Positions 31,416 through 35,002 of a DNA stretch of 35,002 bases are shown here, piece by piece. A program made the position numbers and the translations under genes. The stretch is from positions 1 to 35,002 of the forward strand of contig JALWYS010000197.1 of assembly GCA_027003115.1 (NCBI GenBank), in the 5' to 3' direction. This DNA is from Deltaproteobacteria bacterium (GTDB taxonomy: Bacteria > Desulfobacterota > Dissulfuribacteria > Dissulfuribacterales > QOAL01). A model generated the notes under the pieces. It had not been told where the DNA came from and did no database searches. It saw nothing but the letters and a program-made list of their open reading frames with translations. Each line of letters begins with the position of its first letter. Positions within the stretch are counted from its first letter, which is position 1.

Positions 31416-34400
31416 TCATCTCAAAATTGATACACGGCATTGTGTTAGTTTTTCAATTTCCCTTTCCATCTTGTTCAATACCTCACCGATTACAACCTCC
31501 GCCCTTTTTTTGTGTATGGAGTCGGCAAGCCTGCAACAAGAATCAAGGGCAGATTGACCAAGGAGCCTTGGCCCTTCTACACTTGCCCAGTCTCCAAGCT
31601 CTGGGATTTTAATCTCAAATAGAAAATCCTTTGAAAATGGTCTTAGAGGCCCTGTCCATAGATTAGAAAGGCTGAAAATTGATTCCCTTTCCATCCTTTG
31701 ATCAAGCCTTTTTATGGCCTGCCAGAAACCTTCGTTGTCCTCGGTATCCAAATCATTCAAGAGGGCAAATCCAGTGACCAGGCTCAAGACATGCTGGGCC
31801 TTTGCCGCCCTAGTGTTTGCCTTTTCGATTTGTTCAACTGAGTAAAGGGGCATGAATTCTTCTTGGACCTTTTCTTTAAGGATTTCTCTTACGCTTGAAA
31901 TTTCCGAATCAGTAAGCCTATGGTCTTCGGCTATTTCAACATTAAAAAGGTCGGAAAGGGACGTAATGGCCTCAATCTTTATCTCTTCCTTATCCTTTAC
32001 TGCCACAGCCAGACAGGCCACCTCTTTACCAAATCCCATAACTGGTACAGAAATCTTTTTTGCACAATCTGGAAGGTCAAACCCTTCAATATGATTTAAA
32101 ATGGCATCAAATACAGGGTCTCCGTAAGAGGCAAATCGAATGGTCTTTTCAATTCCAGGCATTCCCTTTTCCATTATGTCCCGGTCTGCTGTAAGGATGC
32201 TTCCATCCAAAACCCCGTCAATGCCTTTTACCACCAGTATCTTTTTGTCCCTGGATACTTCGCAGCCAAGGCGTCTCAAATAGTCTGAAGTGCAAAGAAC
32301 ATCCCAAATTCCAGAGAGAGTAACAGGGAGGGCCTCTTCCTTTTCTTTTTTGCCCATCCTCATGTATATCTCATAAAGCTCGGTTGCCGGGATCTCCAAT
32401 GTGCTTCGCTGTTCTTTTTCCTTTTCGAGTCGCTTTCTCGCAATACGTTCAAGTTCATTCTCGGTAAGCTTTCCGCTTGCAAGTTTTTCAAACTCTTCTT
32501 CATAGATGGGAAGAAGAGATACCTGCTGACTGCCAACCACCTGTCCTGCCTGAATCAGGCGTTGAAGGAGCCTTCCATATACTATTTCTTCAACCGAGCC
32601 TGCATAACAAAGGTTGAGGACGTATATCTCTTGATGCTTCTGACCTATCCTGTCTATTCGCCCAATGCGCTGCTCTACCTTCATTGGATTCCAGGGAAGG
32701 TCAAAGTTTATCAAAAGGTCTGCTGTCTGAAGATTCAGGCCTTCTGCCGCTGCATCGGTGCAGACAAGGACATCGATCTCATCTCTCAGGAAACGGTGTT
32801 TCACCTCATCCCTTGAACAGTTTTTTAACCTTCCTGTAAGCGGATCCGTGTATTGACCACCTTTTCCACTATAGGTGCCAATTAAGATGGAAGGATCAAT
32901 CCTTGTCAGCTGTGAAACAATATCAGTAAGGGTGTCATAAAAGCGTGTAAAGATCACTGTCTGTTTTATTCGTCCCTTTGGTGTCTTTCTCTTATCGAGT
33001 ATGTCAAGGAGGGTCTGTATCTTTGACGGTCTTTTCGAGATGCTTGAAATGGATTCCAGAAGCCCTTTAAGGTTCCTCTTTTCCCATTCAAGGTCACTTG
33101 TTGACCTGCCTTTTAAAAAAGATTCAAGTACCCTTTTATCAAAGCCTTCCTCGTCAAAATACTCGTCACTAAATCCATCAAAATCAGGTGAATCCCAGTC
33201 AGTTTGAAAAGAAAGTGTCTTTTCAACCCTTTCAAGCCTTCTTTTTACTGTTTCTCCTATGGCATAAAGACTCGATGCAAAACGAAGCCTGAGCAGGCTA
33301 AGAAGAAACCTGAGGCTCATCTGTGCCTTTCGCCCACCCTTTCCTCTTCCTAACTGTCTGGCAAGGCCTGAACAAAACTCTTCAAGCCTTTCGTAGGCCC
33401 TTTTTTCCTCTTTTGTGAAAACGATCCTTGGGGTGGGAAGAATCACCCGTTTGGCAAGACCGGCCCTGAGCCTCCCTTTTTCCTTGTAAATCTCAAGAAG
33501 GGCCCTGGTATGTCTCAGCATCACCCTTGAAAGCGGAGCTGCCGAAAAGATGAGGCGTTTCATGTTATCCCTGTCCCTTCCCCTGGGAATACGCCCGCGT
33601 TCTATGAACTGCCTTGAGGGAGCACGTATCCTTCCATCAATGACGGCATTATCAAAATATTTTTTTAGGAAAGGGTCATGGTATTCTATAGATTTTAGGA
33701 CTTTTCTCAAAAAGGCCCATTCAAGTCTTTGAAGCTCGTCTTTTCTGCCAAGTCGTCCTAGGATTTCATAGTACCCCCACACCAGGGTGGGATCGTCCCT
33801 AAATGCCCCGATTCGGTTTGTAAGCCGAATGAGGTCGTAGACCTCTATCCAGTCAAGCTGCATCGGGGTTGCAGTTGCAAGAAGGAGACAGCGGCTCCTG
33901 TTTCTAAGTTCATCTCGTATGACCCTGTAGAGCCTTCCAAACCTTGGCTTTACCCTTCTGGTATCCCTGGCTGCCGGGTTCTTTCTCCTGGCATAGTGGG
34001 CTTCATCCACCAGGGTTATGTCAAAGGCCAGGGCAGCAGCAAGCTCAAATTTCCTTCCTTTGTGGGCCAAAAGTCCGGTAGAGACAATGGAAAGAGGCGG
34101 AGAATAAAGCCCCTGGGATTCAACCGTCTTTTCCTCTGGAAAGATGTATTCATGACGACTTCCAGGGCCTGTAAGGGCCCTTGCAAAGGAAAGCAAAAAC
34201 TTGGAGGCCATCTCCCTCTGCCACTGCCTGGTAAGGCTTGCAGGTGCTGCAATAAGCACCCTTTTGGCTAGACCTGAAAGAATAAGAGAGCGTATGGCAA
34301 GCCCTGCCTCTATGGTCTTTCCAAGCCCCACCTCATCGCAAAGAAGCCACGAAAAGGGCCAGGTCTCTATGAGCCTTCTTGAAACAATTTCCTGGTGGGG

Positions 34401-35002
34401 CCAGGGCTCAACAGGGGCAGTGGCCATTCCAACAAATCTCCCCCCGGGAAGAAACGGGCCATCCTTAATGATGGCATACCTGAGTCTTTCCATGGCTGAT
34501 GGCGGCTCAATCTCTGGTCTGAATGCAGTTGTTCCGTCAACCTCAAGGGGAACAGAAAGCCCTTCTGAAAACCGGATAAGCCTTTTGCGCACTGCCTCAG
34601 GAAGTTCCATGACCCTAAGGTAAGGGGTTCTGTCCCTCCAAACTGCCTCGAAATCCCGGGCAGCTTCTTCCACCCTTTTCCTCTCAAGCTCGTTCCACCA
34701 TTCACAATGGACGTCAATGTTTTCGGCATTAAGGGCAAGGGCCGTCCTTGATTCATTAAGGGAACCCGAGATATAAATCCTGTTTCCCTCTCGGTCTGTA
34801 AACACGGCCCACTTTTCGTGAACATAGCCGTCCTCGGTTGAATCAATTGGTATGGGCCTTCCTGTCTTTCCGTGAACCCTGAAGGCCACCTTCACGTCCA
34901 GGTGACCTCTTGCAACCATCCAGGAAAGTAGCCTTACACCGCGGCTTACATCTTCAGGCCATGACTGCCAGCCCTCCAACTCTTGCAAAAGCCTTTTTTC
35001 AA
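31416..35002 (-). CDS. SNF2-family helicase with N-terminal phospholipase-D-like domain (5' partial)
   Basis: The frame is open to the window edge (E-K-R-L-L-Q precede the ORF-track TTG start), so the protein is longer than the 1190 residues listed. The N-terminal end of a PLD-like domain is seen: VHEKWAVFTDREGNRIYISGSLNES (HxK...N). A complete SNF2 motor follows: LLCDEVGLGKTIEAGLA (motif I), VDEAH (II), LLLATATPMQL (III), TVIFTRFYDTL (IV region), VCTDAAAEGLNLQTADLLINFDLPWNPMKVEQRIGRIDRIGQ (V-VI). The C-terminal 400 residues are helical and unassigned. Similar PLD-plus-SNF2 combinations occur in defence islands (DISARM has separate DrmC PLD and DrmD SNF2 proteins). No methylase or nuclease partner is in view. 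Nucleic-acid translocase is secure; defence is inference. Confidence 0.85.
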   Translation of the reverse strand, partial: EKRLLQELEGWQSWPEDVSRGVRLLSWMVARGHLDVKVAFRVHGKTGRPIPIDSTEDGYVHEKWAVFTDREGNRIYISGSLNESRTALALNAENIDVHCEWWNELERKRVEEAARDFEAVWRDRTPYLRVMELPEAVRKRLIRFSEGLSVPLEVDGTTAFRPEIEPPSAMERLRYAIIKDGPFLPGGRFVGMATAPVEPWPHQEIVSRRLIETWPFSWLLCDEVGLGKTIEAGLAIRSLILSGLAKRVLIAAPASLTRQWQREMASKFLLSFARALTGPGSRHEYIFPEEKTVESQGLYSPPLSIVSTGLLAHKGRKFELAAALAFDITLVDEAHYARRKNPAARDTRRVKPRFGRLYRVIRDELRNRSRCLLLATATPMQLDWIEVYDLIRLTNRIGAFRDDPTLVWGYYEILGRLGRKDELQRLEWAFLRKVLKSIEYHDPFLKKYFDNAVIDGRIRAPSRQFIERGRIPRGRDRDNMKRLIFSAAPLSRVMLRHTRALLEIYKEKGRLRAGLAKRVILPTPRIVFTKEEKRAYERLEEFCSGLARQLGRGKGGRKAQMSLRFLLSLLRLRFASSLYAIGETVKRRLERVEKTLSFQTDWDSPDFDGFSDEYFDEEGFDKRVLESFLKGRSTSDLEWEKRNLKGLLESISSISKRPSKIQTLLDILDKRKTPKGRIKQTVIFTRFYDTLTDIVSQLTRIDPSILIGTYSGKGGQYTDPLTGRLKNCSRDEVKHRFLRDEIDVLVCTDAAAEGLNLQTADLLINFDLPWNPMKVEQRIGRIDRIGQKHQEIYVLNLCYAGSVEEIVYGRLLQRLIQAGQVVGSQQVSLLPIYEEEFEKLASGKLTENELERIARKRLEKEKEQRSTLEIPATELYEIYMRMGKKEKEEALPVTLSGIWDVLCTSDYLRRLGCEVSRDKKILVVKGIDGVLDGSILTADRDIMEKGMPGIEKTIRFASYGDPVFDAILNHIEGFDLPDCAKKISVPVMGFGKEVACLAVAVKDKEEIKIEAITSLSDLFNVEIAEDHRLTDSEISSVREILKEKVQEEFMPLYSVEQIEKANTRAAKAQHVLSLVTGFALLNDLDTEDNEGFWQAIKRLDQRMERESIFSLSNLWTGPLRPFSKDFLFEIKIPELGDWASVEGPRLLGQSALDSCCRLADSIHKKRAEVVIGEVLNKMEREIEKLTQCRVSILR

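Noticed and set aside
33996-34623. Plus-strand ORFs opposite the SNF2 helicase
   Set aside because: Low-complexity reverse shadows within the helicase motor region; no independent signals.

Overview
The window looks like chromosome of a Gram-negative, probably anaerobic bacterium. My best guess is the former Deltaproteobacteria (Desulfobacterota). This rests on gene content: a PilMNOP-secretin operon, a membrane 4Fe-4S protein preceded by a tiny CxxC protein, a DUF2760/Hsp70 cluster, YkgJ cysteine-cluster proteins, and an EhaR-type HAD protein best known from methanogens. By eye, arginine is mostly AGG/AGA and ATA isoleucine is common, which hints at a (moderate) thermophile. I counted nothing, so this is only an impression. 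Genes are tightly packed and no gap without a gene exceeds about 210 bases.

Layout. 1-3680 (+): tail of an unknown gene, a 44-aa CxxC membrane microprotein, a polyferredoxin membrane protein, rdgB, a possible 43-codon ORF, a SLOG-like Rossmann protein and a CobD-like PLP enzyme. 3688-5138 (-): an EhaR-like HAD protein and a small unknown protein. 5228-6348 (+): a Smr-domain protein and a double OB-fold, NrfJ-like lipoprotein. 6353-10382 (-): four-gene operon DUF2760 - Hsp70 - HEAT repeat - flavodoxin-like. 10502-14929 (-): Gld-type ABC system (ATPase, a GldF-GldG fusion, DUF4340). 15082-18643 (-): a PEP-synthase-like phosphotransferase and a dual-specificity phosphatase fused to a cysteine-cluster domain. 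18781-24911 (-): pilM-pilN-pilO-pilP, a secretin-N/TPR protein and a lipoprotein secretin, closed by an intrinsic terminator. 25083-27601 (+): lepA-lepB. 27618-30715 (-): mobA, ykgJ-type gene, ABC ATPase and permease. 30773-30937 (+): initiator tRNA with its own promoter and terminator. 30910-31313 (-): HicBA-type toxin-antitoxin pair whose toxin gene has lost its 3' half. 31416-35002 (-): PLD-SNF2 helicase running off the window.

How the genes fit together. The pil block encodes the inner-membrane platform and outer-membrane pore of a type IV pilus-like machine; pilins and motor ATPases are not in the window. The Gld-type block encodes an ABC exporter-like complex with large periplasmic domains. 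The PEP-synthase-like gene and the phosphatase gene overlap and could form an opposing phosphorylation/dephosphorylation pair. The region after the tRNA (broken HicA, HicB, PLD-SNF2 helicase) has the look of an accessory, possibly defence-related segment.

Several ORF-track starts appear too long. I moved five genes to internal ATG codons, four of them because a good Shine-Dalgarno sequence lies just upstream (ATPase 14929, phosphatase 16149, secretin 20661, TPR protein 21910) and lepA (25083) because of family length.
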